Source: Melanocharis versteri
Taxonomy: Eukaryota; Chordata; Aves; Passeriformes; Melanocharitidae
NCBI GenBank assembly: GCA_013397845.1
Contig: VZTG01001872.1
Coordinates: 189,670-253,669, forward strand
Direction of reading: 5' to 3'
Length of the DNA: 64,000 bases
Shown here: one piece after another, positions 13,401 to 27,200 of the stretch
How positions within the stretch are numbered: the first letter of the stretch is position 1
Layout: the number at the start of each line of letters is the position of its first letter
Program-made: the position numbers and the translations under genes
The notes under the pieces: generated by a model
What the model was told of the DNA's origin: nothing
What the model saw: only the letters and a program-made list of their open reading frames with translations
The model's database searches: none

Positions 13401-16400
13401 ACAAGGACAATCTATTTTTTCTTGCTTGACCTGTAACTTTTTGTAGGCATTAAAGTGTCCACAAGCACAGGGTAAAAGTGATTGAGCATTTATACCTGGT
13501 AAATGGGATTCAAATGCTGGACCTTTCTCAGTCACTAGTAGTCACTGATGTGTCTGTCACTCCCAGTGAGCTAAATCTTGGATTTTTCTGGTATGATAAA
13601 AATCAAAACCCTGTTCCTAAATTGTAACTTGTTCCCAGGAGCTGTGTGACAGAGAACCCAGCTGATATCACATGTGAATCTGAAAAACATTACAGTCATC
13701 TTTCTGGAGTTAGCACATACAAGCTAATTACAGTCCCTGAGCAGAAAACCACTTTATACGGGTTTTAAATTAGTGCGACTACAAGTAAGAAATTAAGGTG
13801 ATAGAAGCATGCTGCAGTTTCCCCAGCAAATCTATGAAGTTATCACCTAAATGCTTGTTTTCTGCAGCAAGATGTCAGTGCCATGTTTCTCCTTGGCAGC
13901 ACACGAGAGATGATGCCTGCTTCTGACTCTTTCTGGAAACCAAAGGGACCAAAGCTCTTCCTACAGAGCACTCAGCTCTACAGAGGGTCACGTGAGAGAT
14001 TTTCATGTTCCCTACAGGCTCCTTGTACATTTGCCGTGTTATTTCCCCCTCTCTGTTGAAGTAATAAGTCCTTCGGGGCGGGAGCTGCCTCTCGGTGTGG
14101 TACAGCACAGAATTTTACTTCCAATCTCAGTGGAGGCTTTTAGCTGCTACTGTAAGATAAATGATAGCAGATAACTACAATATAGAAGCTCTGTGGTCTT
14201 TGGAATGATCACCTATCTGCAAAATTAGTGTTTCAGATGTCTCAGCTAAAGTTTATTTGCTTCTTGTTTATTTATTAATTGAAAATACCTGTGCCTAAAG
14301 GTAAAGCAATAAAAAAATTACTAGCTTTCATTTGGAGGAACAGATGTCATTTTAACCGCAGCTTTTGTTGTTGGCTACAGTTGGCAGACCCTCACGCAGA
14401 GGCAGAGTTTTTTGATTTGTTCAAGCAACAGATCATTAAACACAATTCCAGGCAAACCCAGAGAACTAGGAAAATTTATAGAGAATTCCTCCAAAATACT
14501 TCAGCTGCTAGTCAGGCAGAACATACCTTTCACTTGTTCACTCTGACCCACTGACTCAATCAATAAATACACTGAGTAATTTAATAGGTAGGCGATTGCC
14601 AGCACCTGTGGGTACAGATAAGAAGATGCTACAAAGAGCAAAGTCGGTAAATTTGCTGTAGGATCACAAAAAGGATTCTTCTCTTTCGTGATTTCTAGCC
14701 GACAAACTTCTTGCAAAATACACTTTAAGAAGCCTTTTCCATGAATTCGGGGTTCACAAGTGATAACAGGATTATAACAGCCCTGAGCTGCACAAAACAC
14801 ATACCGGAAAAACAGAAACTTGAGAAAACCTCCTATTTCCCAGCAGCTCCTCCTCTCCCATCACTTTCACAAAACATTAACCTCAAGGTTCACCCAGCCT
14901 TTCATTTCTCAAACTGTGAGCAAATGAGAAGCCCCAGAATCTGACATACCAACAAGCAGAATGTAAAGGGGCAGTGCTGGGACAAGATGGGAGGTCCTGC
15001 CCTCATTAGCATCCCTCCAAAACAGAGGTACACTATGGGATACCCCTCAGCCCATAAAGTGCTTCCTGGGGAGACAATGCTGAGTTCTACTCAGACCTAC
15101 AGCAAATCTGTCTGCATTTGCGCTGCAATTTTATCAGCCATTTCAAACAAAGAGAAGCTAAATGCTTGTTCTAATGTTTTACTAAAGTTGCAAACCTGCA
15201 GGAGTTTTCCTGTGTGAACTGTTTGTAATTACTGCTGTTTTCTTCTAGCCTAAATCAGAACATGGAACACCAGCTTTGACATTCATCTCAAGGCAAAATG
15301 CTGAAACTGTGAATGGTGACATCATCAAAGTGCTCTGATGTGTTTCATCATAGTTACTCTTTTTATTGCATTCTTTAAAAATTTAAAGAAAAAATAAAAC
15401 CACTTAAACACTCAATTTGGAAAAAATTAGAAACTGTTCTCACGAAATAAAATTCTGACAAAAACTTTGCAGGGTCATGTTGTGGCATGATGTCCTGCAG
15501 CAATGAAAGCCATACACCTGCTCTGTTTATGTGCAACCAGTCCTAGTACTTATTTCTCTCTTCCAGCAAGACTCGCATCCTAAAATCAGCCAAATTTGGG
15601 TAGAAGTTTTGCACACCTCTTAAGCTTGCAAATAGACAGCTGGGTAGAAAATCCACTTCTTTTGCAGAGTGTGTTATGTTTTCATGTTTCGTGTATGACA
15701 TTCAGGGTGAGAACATCCTGCTGTGAGCTACTTTAATATGAGAAAAAATAACTTTGTCACTGGACAATGGATACAAACAATGTACTTTCTAAGTTTCTTC
15801 CCACAGGTTGTTTTCCACAAACTTGTTTGTTTTCTGTCAGAGGGATGAAGTACACAAAGCTTATCATAATAACCCAGACAGCAGAGGGATCCTGGCTTTG
15901 GAGGAGTAGAGGCCAACATCAGTAGTAGAGAAAAAGTTACATATGAAGAGAGCATGATTTTTCTCTACACCCCTCTGCAGATTGACAGACAGCAATGAAT
16001 TTTGGTAATAATAATCCATCACAAAACAAGTTCCCATCCCCCCAAATGATAAACCCATTTGAAAGTGCAATTGAAACTGATTGATGTCAAATTTCATGAG
16101 TGGTGGCCTAAGGCAGAGAGCTGCCCACAAATAACAATTGCTCCACAGCACACAGCACTTGGCTTTTGATATTTTTCTCATTAAAGGAAAAGTCCTAGGA
16201 TGGGTTAAACGAGTGACAATGCAGGAATGAGAAGCAGCAATGTCTCCCTGCAGTAAAGGGCAGCTGTACTCCCTCCTCCTACCCAGTCCTTCCTTGCTGG
16301 AAAGCAGGGGCACAGCCGTCATCTACCTCCTCTACTATTTAATTTATATACTCTTAAAATACACATTCCTTTTGTCAATATTCACAGAAGAGGAAGTAAT

Positions 16401-19400
16401 CAGTGAAGTAATGCATTTTGCTTAGATAGAAATGTAAATTCTCTCACTTTGAAGCATAACCAAATTCTCACCTCCAGAAGTTAGTAGAAGGCTTTTCCTA
16501 GAGGGCAAATTTTTGCATAAATGTACAGTTTCATTCTGACCACCTCCAGACTTGGGGGTAATAACTTGAAAATAGGTAAAATGTGTCAAACTGAAGGTCT
16601 GCAGAGGTCAGTATCCTCCCTCTAATTGTGAATATGGAGGTAGGCTGTTCTGCATCCTGTTAATTATTGTTACTTGTTGTTCCCTGGTATTGGTTGTTTT
16701 TCCCCTTGTTTTTTTTTCACTTTTCTCTTCTTGCACTTTTGTGCCCTGTAAGACTTCATTGTTTCTTTAGGTTCATGCCTGGCCATACAAGGAGGATCCA
16801 GGACGAAATGGATGGAAGAGCACAGGAACGGAGCAAAGAGTCAGACTTTTCCACATGAGATGGAGTCCTAGCCTTCTCCTCCCACTGTGTTTGTGACATC
16901 TGGGTTTACTCTCTTAAGCTGCAAAGCAGAGGATTTGCTGCTTTGCATCAAAAAAGTGTGAATACAGACTGCAAACCGTGACCTGAATCTATAATGGATG
17001 ACTCCTGAAACTGTTCAGAGATGCTCCATGAATATTTTGGTTACAGATAGGTAAAACTCAGCCTACTAATACAATATGCAGTTACCTGTTACATGGCCAA
17101 TGAACAGGTGTAGAATTGTAAATCAACAGCATTTGTCCCTGTTTTTCCAAAGAATGCCTGAACCTTCTTTGTAACTTTTGAATACACGGAAGAATAAAGT
17201 GCCTTTACTCTAGTAGGGCAGCTTTGACTTTGTTCCCACTAATTTCAGTGGGGTTGAGAGATCTTCAGAAAATCAGGTCTTGCATAGGGTCTTACATTTG
17301 AAATTTTTTCTTGGTGTCTGTAAACAGAAAAGCTTCATCTTAATCTACACAAACTATATTTTCTCATATTTTTTTTCTGGATATCATCAAAAGCAAGGCT
17401 TGATTTATAAAGCAAAACCAGATGAGAATTTACAAACTATGTACATGGTTTCTAAAACAGAACAGGTGTAATATTTATTTCCTACATAGTATTGCTGGTT
17501 TTGTGTTTTGTGACCTCAGTTATTGAAAACTACAGGTAACAAAATTTCCTCAGTACTTGAATTTTCAGTACTTCACTATAAAACAGTGTCTGAGAAACCA
17601 AGTAGAATGTGCATCTCACACTTGCATTCAAGAATTATTGTATATGTTACTTTGAACACACCAGGGAAAACACCACTCTAGAGCTAAGGAACTGATGACC
17701 AAAAGAAGTTATGAATACAAACTCTTCAACTAGGAGAAGAGTTCATAATACATATTCATAATACAGAAGAATCTCTAAAAAATTAAATGGGATGAAGCTC
17801 TGACTTTTATCCTTTCCCTGTCTGTGGATTTGGGTGTTCCCCAATATCTTACAGAATATATTTTTACATGGCACTTTAGCCTTAGGAGCAATCCTCCAGT
17901 CTATAAACTCCACATATAATTTCTGTTGGCTTTCATTTGTCTCATCAAAACTTACACTGTAAATTACACCCACTTACTCAGTTACACAAAGACACCCCTA
18001 GAGCAGCTTCACTGAAGATAGCAGGACAATCCCAGTTAGGACCTAGGTTATAACAGAGTGTTCTTGTCAGTTGACCCGGAGGAGTCAGGAAAAGTGGGTA
18101 AGACACAAATCTGACTTTTTGAACTGAAGTCTTGCTCAGAGATTCCAGCTAGAGAGCATTCTCCCATTTTTCCTATTTGACCTTGTTACGGGTCGAATGG
18201 GAGCTTCAGACAAGCCCTGCCTTAGGCTAAGATTTTTGGCAGCAGCTTGAATTTAGGCAGCCTGCACCTAAATCACTTCAGACCACAAATTGTCGAGAAT
18301 GGCAGATTAGGTCTATTATAAAATGAATCATTTATGGAATAGATAGGAGATTAAGACTCAAAAAGCCTTAAACAGAGTTACTTACTACACAGTGTAAGAC
18401 AAAAAAGAACTACTAGATTACATGAAACAGTGCACAAGATTAGGGTACCTATATTAAAGCTAGCAAAGAAACAGTTTGGATTAGAAGTCAGTGTAATCTA
18501 CCACTGAAATGACGATAGTGTACAGAGAGTCCTTTCACTCAATCCCTAGCAGAGTAAGCACAAAGAGCCGGCGTCATGACTTTGGGGAGAAAGCTCCACG
18601 TGTTTCCAGGGAATGCGCAGAAGATTTCTGCTTCGCGAAAGTTTGGTGTAGCTTTTATAGTTTGCAAAGTGAAGTCTCTGTCAGTCAGAAATTTCATCTT
18701 ATCTTCCTACATGTGCTTCCCCAGCAAGATGTTCGCTGTCGTCCAAAAAACTCACTGCAAGGCAAACTGTCTTGCTTGAGTCATTTCAAGGCTCATGTGA
18801 GGCTTATGTGAGAGTGAAATGCCCTGAGTTATTTCATCAGCTGACAAGAAAAAAACAAGCTTTCCTGTGGTGGGGGGGATGCCCTGCTACAGACCTTGCC
18901 ATGGACCTCACAAACTGAAAAAGCCAAGCCAAGTAAGTGATCTGGTGATTACAGGGATGGCTTTTGTCTACTCTAAAAATGTAATGGCTAAACAATGCTA
19001 CTGGTCAAATGCCAGTTTTTCATGTACTAGCAGAGGTAAAGAGATTTTTTTACATTCTGGAAATCTCAGCTGGAGGAAAGAGAGTTTAGTACCTTAACAA
19101 AAAGAGACAAAGTAAAGATGAGGCATTTGCTTTTATAAATAAGTCAAAAATCTGCATCTTGAAGTCCATATTCCAAGCGTCCAATTTGACAGTTATCTCC
19201 ACTTTTATATTCAGGAAAGCTGAGAGGACACCAGGGATACAGGCAACCAAATGCTCAGAATTAAATGGAATCAAAGTAATATATATAGCAAGTACCAAAG
19301 CTCAGAAAAAAACATCAGGATATGCCAATGTAATTGATATTCCTGTGCATTAAGACATAGCCTTTTAAAACATGATATTACACTGTTTTAGTTAAAAACT

Positions 19401-20243
19401 TTTAATCCATCATTACTGGATACTTTACTCTTCTCACTAAACACCTATGGACTGCAGACTAAATTACTTGACATGATTTCAGATCCTAGGGTGAATACAC
19501 CACTAAAATTTTCCCTGTTGGCCCTCCACGCATTACTATAGCACTGCTTGGGGGAAGTCATCAAGTTCAGAAGTGGAAGGTCCAACACAAAAAACCCAGG
19601 TCTCTCTGTGAGAATATGGTGTGAGTGACTATCTGTAGGGATAACTACATGTATGCACTACACTGAGCTACTTTGAACAAGGAGGACAGATATGACTTCC
19701 AAGAGAGGAGCTGGCAGTGTCTGTCACTGGAAATGTAGGGGAAGGTCCAAGCAGCAGCTCTGACTCCGAGCCCGTTTTGCTCCAGAGTACATGACAGACC
19801 ATGCAGCAGTGGTGGTCCTCAGAAAGAAAGCAGCAATCCAGAAGAACTTAAATAATATCCATTTTCCACCTGACTTCCAGGAGCCAGACACCTGCCTCCA
19901 TGATGGCATCTTTGAAAATCTCCACAAAGCAATTTCTCAGAAGTCTGCAGTTACCAAGCGCCAGTGCCCCCCTTCACTATGCTAAGATGGTGAAGTGCAT
20001 TATTTATGGATTCAAATGGTACATTTTTCTTCCAAAATAATCATTGTATAATTGGGATAATGCCCTTGATTGCCTGCCTAAGTGACATTTGGGTAGTAAA
20101 TAACTCTTGGCTTTCAGCCATTTGATCAATAGTCAGAGCTTACTGAAAACTTATCATCAAGGCATTCAAGAATAATTAATTTTTTCAAATAAACAAAAAA
20201 TTTCACGGTAGTATTCATCCTCCTTTTGGTATATTCCTTTTAG

Positions 20244-20293
20244 TATTTTGACCTAAAATACTATAATATTTTATAGTATTTTAGGTCAAAATA
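20244..20293. repeat. Perfect inverted repeat, 23-bp arms and 4-bp loop
   Basis: The arm TATTTTGACCTAAAATAC plus TATAA is followed by TATT and then its exact reverse complement. No mismatch occurs in 23 bp. Pairing stops immediately outside on both sides. Confidence 0.95.
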
Positions 20294-20708
20294 ATAAAAA
20301 ACTGTCTTTTCCCCCTTTTAAAAACTTTGCAATAATGTACAAAGCAATTATGACAATATTTTCCACCTTTTCTCCTCATTAACCTCTTCCCATCATCAAT
20401 CCTCTTGTATAAGTAGATGACTGTCAAGATTGCAACAGGGAGGTATTACCTGTGTGTAGACAATAGGTCTAGTGTTCATGCCACTGCAGCCTTGGGAAGG
20501 TTTCAGAAGGAAGTTAAGGAAAGGTCTCCAGATTCCAGAGAGCTTTACAACGTGAAACAGGGGAAACTGAGTCAATTTAGCATCTAAAAGAGAGGGTTAA
20601 GACTATGATAAATTTACTGGATGTGTCCACAGTGCCATAGTGGAAGTTAATATACCCAAGTTATGGTAGCATCTCTGTAGCTGTACAGCCACAGTAACAT
20701 GTTCTTGG

Positions 20709-20756
20709 CATGTTAATTAACTCTGAGTTAATTATCTCTGAGTTAACTCAGGAGTT
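20709..20756. repeat. Short tandem TTAAT/TTAAC repeat, about 15-bp unit
   Basis: The units TTAATTAACTCTGAG, TTAATTATCTCTGAG, TTAACTCAGGAG and TTAAC follow each other. They also form small palindromes such as GAGTTAACTC. Confidence 0.7.
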
Positions 20757-22613
20757 AACGCAGCTTTCAGAGCAAATATTGCAGAGAGCACTGAGTCCTG
20801 GTTTTGCTAAACTGAAGGAGCAGAGATCTCATCTTGAGAAGTTTGAAGCCTTTTGCTACACTGGAAAGGATTTTTTTCCTCTTGACTTCCATGTCTAATT
20901 CGGAGAGATTTCACTTTTGATACATGTATGGAAACTGTTCTTCTGCCCTGCACTGAAAAATAAATCTTCAAATCCAGTCCTTAAAATGCCTTGCAGAACC
21001 AGGCCCAAGGGCAGGAACTGCACCACTGAAATATCATGGATTATGATATATGGGATACTTGTAAAACAACAGGTCAGCATCAACACATCAAGAGTGTACC
21101 CCAGCACTGAGCACCTGTGTGAGGGCAAAGACTCAGACACCTGTGGCTGCATACAGATACACCTCTTTAGGCTCACCATCTCTGGCACCTTTGGAATTTA
21201 ACAAATCACTGCCTCTCAGTGCAGGATTTGCTTAATAGCAAACTCTCACCTCTTGGCAAATCCCGCACAGTTTCTCATTAGCAGAATTACAAAGACCTTT
21301 TCCCTTAAGTATCCAGCATTTCTACTGGCAGGGCTGAGCTCCAAATGAGAGCAGAAATATCTCCTATGAAGTTTTCAATAACTCAAGGCATTTAACACCT
21401 TCTGTTTTATTACTCCTGAGCAGAGTCTGCACCTGTTGCTATTTGTCTGTGTGGGCTGTATTTCCACATTTCTAGAACATGATTACAGCAATTCTTTACA
21501 TCACAATGATGTGACCTGACTAGATTCCAACAGAATGAGCAGTTAACGATTCAACATCTTAGGAGAGATTCCCCCAGACAAAATGGTGATGTAGGTATGG
21601 AAAGATTCAATGACCAAAAGAACCCCTGAAAACATAGTTCCATACATGACATTCAGGTGAGGCTACAAGCTCCCTTTCTCCTCTCTTTATTATATGAAGA
21701 TGTTAAATGAGGAAGACTCAAGAGGAAGTAGCTAGCAAAAGTGCAACAGAGAATTATACAAGAATCAAAATATGTGAATGGAGAGTAATTTCCTGAATCT
21801 AACCGTCTACACATACAAAATAAAACCTTTTCCTAGAGAATTAAATCGGGATTGGAGATAAAGTAATTTGGTGAAGAAGCACAAGTAGCAGACATCTATC
21901 TAGGTTAGGAACCTGGCTGTAGTATTATGCATCAAATGGCTGATATTTTTCAGCTCAATCTTCTGATCAAACCAGGAAGATAAAGAAAAGAAATAAAAAG
22001 GAAGTAAACACAATCTGTAGCAAAGTATTTAGGTAGGTTTCTAATCTAGTAAGGAAGCAGAGAGAGGGAGAGGAACTATTAATCCATGAAGTGTTGCTTT
22101 TTGCCTTACTGATCTGCCAAGAAAAAAGTCTACCTCACATATCTGATATAATTATTTATATACATTGTGAGTAATGATACTGAAAAATACCCCAAATCTT
22201 CCTTGATCTGATCTTTTCAAGTCCATGACGAACGTTAAATACATTCAAATGGCAACAGTAAAATTGTTCTAGCAGGACTGGGAGCTTGGTGGTGAGCACC
22301 CTTACTCCTGGTCCTCTTTACCTCGTGTGGTAAAGCTGAGAACTCCTAAGTCAATAATACAGTGATTGATACACAATCCTCCCTGGGCTGGGTAAAGATG
22401 GTGAAAACACTGCACCTCCTTGCACTGCATGAGACTACGTAAAGTCAGAAGAAACCCAGCCCACCCAGCAGAGGACTGGGCTCCGAGGCACTGCAAGAAA
22501 CACGAGCAGCAGCTCATATTCCTGCATTTTCTCCTCACATTTTCTCTTCTCCTCTGTGATTCCTCTGCAGCAATACATCTACTCCTTAATTTTTCAGCTC
22601 ACACATCCCTATT

Positions 22614-22630
22614 AAAAAAAAAAAAAAAAA
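22614..22630. repeat. A17 homopolymer
   Basis: 17 uninterrupted A residues; no retroposed gene body was recognised on its 5' side. Confidence 0.9.
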
Positions 22631-24210
22631 TTAAAGTTGAGTTATGGTGTTTGCATTTTCCTGATCGTGCCTTTGAGATTTCCCAGCAGGAGGAACTGCA
22701 AAGGTTCTGACAAGCGTTACCTTGAAACTCCTTAAACATGAGAAATGTTTGCCCTTTCCTTACCTCCCGGAGGAACTACAGAGTGATGGACAGCTTAGAC
22801 TGATGTAATATAACTAGAATATGGCATTCAAACCTTTCTGAAATGTATTTGTTTAGTATTTCATTGCATGAGAGGTCACGTGTTGCATGGTGTTTCTTTC
22901 GGAGGAATTTTGGTTTTGTTTCCAGAAGGCCGGAATGCACCAAGGATATCTCTCTCAAAATACTTCAGAGCAATGCTAAATAGGCTGTTTCTGAAAAAAT
23001 AAATCTAATCATATCTTGTAGATTCATAAGGTTTTAGTATTTTAAATGAATTTTTAGATTGCTAATAAAGGTTCTGAAATGAGTTACCACTCTTTCCCTA
23101 TGGCTTTTCCGGATTTTGGGGTTATGTGGTTGAGTTTTTTTCTTTTTAAATGAGGTCTTGCCTCTAGTTACTCTTCCCTTAGTGAGACAGTTTGGTTCAG
23201 CTGCTCTTCCACAGTTAGTGGAGAGTTAATTAGCAATGTGGAGTTCTGAGAGAGCCCTGTTCACTGCAAAAGCATCACCTGACAGCAGCCAAGAGGCCTG
23301 TCAAGCTGAGCACCTGAGTGCAGCATGTTGCCCGCAGGCAGGGACACAGACATGGAATTACTGATGTAAGATGTTGGAGACTTATTCCATAGTGGGGCGT
23401 GTCCTGGCCTTGTATGAAAGAGCAGAGCTGAGAATATTAGAAGTGGCTCCATGTGGTTTTATGTGGACTGGCATCTCAATCCCTGGGAGCATCTTCCAGT
23501 CTAGCTCCATGGGATTGCACCAGCTGTCTGCCTGGCTGCTCTGAGCCGGGCAGACTGAAGTAATTTGGAAAATCCAGACTATGTGGCTAATACCTCCAGG
23601 GGCTGACACGCAGTGGAGTTACATTCCTGCACCTCCACTGAGCTCTGGAGTCCATCCTATTTGTGCCCTTCAGCCTCAGTGAGTGCCATCTGAGTCACAT
23701 CCTCTCGGAATGAAAAGCTGAGCACTGTTTGCAACCACTGTACTGCTGCCTCAAGGGCCAAAGGATGGCCCTCTGGCTTGCTTCCCTGCTTCCAACTGCA
23801 GCCAAAATTGGATGTCTTGGGAGAAGAAAGTGGTCAGAGCAAGCAAATACAAATTACCATCTCCCAAGGGATGGTATGCAGCAGAGTCTGCACAGACACT
23901 GATCACAGCTTGGGACCCTGAACGGATGTAGAGATCCTCTCCTTCACTGATAAATCTAACGAGTTTTCAGGTGTTTCCTCAAATATTGTTAGTTCTGCTC
24001 AGGTATGGAAACATTTCCTGCTGTGAGGCACAGATGACCTGCACAGGCCTAGGGCTTGGTTGGCTCCAGCTCCTGCATTCCATGCAGTCACTGCATTGTC
24101 CTGCCATGGCTCTGCAAATCTCTCACTGAACTCACTCAGAAACTACCAATGTCCTCCTGCCTTGTCACCTGACAGGCCCAAACTTCAGAGCCTCATCTAC
24201 ATGAAGCCAG

Positions 24211-24249
24211 GACAAAGTATGCCATTCACTGACAAAGTATGCCATTCAC
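24211..24249. repeat. 20-bp tandem duplication
   Basis: GACAAAGTATGCCATTCAC occurs twice, directly adjacent, one base apart. Confidence 0.9.
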
Positions 24250-27200
24250 ATTCAAAAAACCCCAAACAATTCAGCTTCATTGGTTTTCGTGGATCTGGGC
24301 TATCTGCTGGAGACAGTGACCATGAATTATTTCAGTGTTCTGGGGGTAAAATAACCAACTGTTCTGTTTTCTGGGCCTTTCTTGCATTTGTTTTCTAGGA
24401 AAAGACATGGCCTTCTGTAGCTGAGATTTGCTCCAAGCTACAACAGCCTACAGTTGGGGTGCCAACTTCAATCATGTTTCAAGGCAGTTGGACTTCTTCA
24501 GCTCCTTACACTTCTATTCTGGAACACTTCTGGGGATTGCTGTGAAATTTCAACTGATTTGCCCTGATCCAGGATATTGCCTTGGACTTCTTCATGAATA
24601 TAGAGATAAATAGGACTTACTGCGGCTAGTACAGTAGATATCTCATTAGTAAATGGACATTTTGTCTTGTTTGTAGCAGAATTTGGATGAAGACTGATTT
24701 GTCTCTGAGTGGTCAAAGTTGAGAGATATCTCCACATGGTGAAAATGCAATGAAAGAAAGGAGTATGCACAAAGCAAATGTATGCAATCAGACTGTATAC
24801 TATTTCCAAGGTCTTCTGATATTTCACTGTCACAAAGTCTGATGTTTACTTTTTGCCTGTTGCTATGTGTAAGTGCCAAATATTTATTAGAACAAATTGT
24901 TAGAAAAAATAAGCCAAACAGGAAATCAATATAGACTCATTTATGTGAAAAAAATGCTTATCCCCACATCTGATAAATAGCCAGGCAGGCAGAGCTGAAG
25001 GATCCCCACGTCAAATGAATATTTGAGGTACTGAAAAATAAATTTCAGTAAATTACAGCAGGTTCACCTAAAAGGGTGCTAAATGTAGCTTCATTTTTTA
25101 TTCCTAGTGGGCATGATAAAAGTTTATACACAATGAAATCACTAGGTGAAACTACAACATGTATGTGACTTAAGCTTATTAATTTGCCTTTCTATCAGTT
25201 TTCCCAATTTAGATAAAACAGATTAGTCACTGTAGAGTTCCTCCTTACTTGGAATAAAAGGGCTCAATATCCAGTCACTTTGTTTTCTTGATTTCTCATA
25301 TTTATCTTGTTAAATGAGCTCAGTTGTTTGTAACCTTACCCCACTGATGTCATGGCAAATATCTATCAGGCAATCGCTTTTCCTCAGAACTGCTCAGCCC
25401 ACAAAATTAATAAAGGCAGACCACACTGACATCTGCCACCCATTTCTTGGCAATCTAAAAAACCTCCTGCCACAAGACACCCTCCAGTTACTTCCTTTTT
25501 CTTCCTCCCTTATTACTTTTTCTCCATTTCTGAGCATCATCCATCATCATCTTTATGGAACTCTTAGCTCACACGTTGGTTTTTTCCCTATGTCTTTCCT
25601 GTGGCTTCTTATAGTGGGGTCATTCTCCTCCTTTTATAGGTGGGGACACTGCAGCAGAATATGGCCCTCGGTGTGAAGATGAGGAAAAGTATAGGCAGCT
25701 GTGGGCCTCTTTCAGGAGGAGGATGACAAACATTAAGATACAACAGAAAATTAGGAAATTAAAAAAAATAAAAAGGATAAAACCCATCCAATTTGGCTTG
25801 GGCATTTGAGGAAACTAATGCTTTGAATACTTCCAGGGCACAAAAAGCATAAATTCTATAGTCACTATTAATGGCTTTCCTGGCATCTCTCTCTGTCATT
25901 CGTGTTGATGCTGTGTTTTGTTTCACTAGATGGTAACCACAGAAACCAGAAATCAAACAAAAAAGAGCTCTCAGTGATAGAAGCACGGTGATACGGCACA
26001 GAATGATACTCTATGCCTCTGTGACTGCCAGAAAGACAGACAGGAAGAGAGAGGACACCAGGGTCGCTTTAAAATGTGTACTAACTCTCAGTTTGTCAAA
26101 GCACAACACCAGAAATACATCTGCAGCAAACTCCTGAAACAGAGAATTACCTTATGCAACAGCCTCAGAGGAGGAAACTGCATTTTTTCTCCATAAACAC
26201 AGCTTCATTATTTAGTCTCTCCCAAATGCTGAATATAAGAGGAGGCTCTGGAAAACAAATAGCTTTATGTGGTGAGCAGTCTTCGAGCCGCATGTACTTC
26301 TTGTGGCAGTGTTTAGCACATACACGAGCGTCACCCAAAACAAGCCCTCCTGATCCCACAGCTAGCTGGAAGACATGGAAGAGCCATGTGTTAGGCTGTT
26401 CTTGAACCGCCACTCGCACAAATACAAACTTTTATGTCCACTCATACATAGAACCTTTAGAGGTAACCACCCAGATTTTTGCTGCTTTCTGAGGACAAGA
26501 AATGCAACCAGTGTAAGGGTTGCACATTAATTCTTCTTTAGAGAAATGTTGATCCTTTTGCACTTCTCTAATTTGGAATAGGACAGTCACCAACATGAGC
26601 CATATCTAAATAGCCTGAAAAAAGTGTTTGTAACCTGGTTTACTTTCCATGCAGAGAGATTTACTTATCTTCTGTAACAGAGAGATTTCTCTAGCAGAGA
26701 GAAATCTTCTTAAATAGACAGATAATTCAGAGAACCACTTTGAACTCATGATTTCATGGCTCCTGCACTCTCTTTTCTAAGTGAGGCCTAAATTTCCCTG
26801 TATGTGTGGCAGGGGAGGCGATATCTGTTCACATACATTTGAAGTAAACAACTCAAATCTTTTAAAGTCTAGACTACCATTAAAAAGCCAGCCTTGGTCA
26901 AGAGCCATTATACAGTTATTACATTTATTCAAGTTTGGCAGGTTTTGGTTGGTTTTTTTGTTTTTTTTTTAATATAAATTTATTGTCAGCATAAAATGTC
27001 TCCACTTAACTAAATTTTATCAATTTTTAATTTTCTTAATTTTGCATTTCACTCCCACTCCGCAGCACTCCACCTCATTTCAGGGATAACCTCACCTGAT
27101 TTCTTTATCCCCTGTCTCCAGACACAGTAATTATCAGCCCTGAGAAGAGGGCAGCTCCTCACAGAAACCTTAAGAATAAGTGATTAAAAAAATTGTATAA

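Noticed and set aside
15864..16322. 152-codon minus-strand frame
   Set aside because: Low-information sequence without a recognisable domain or conserved splice structure.
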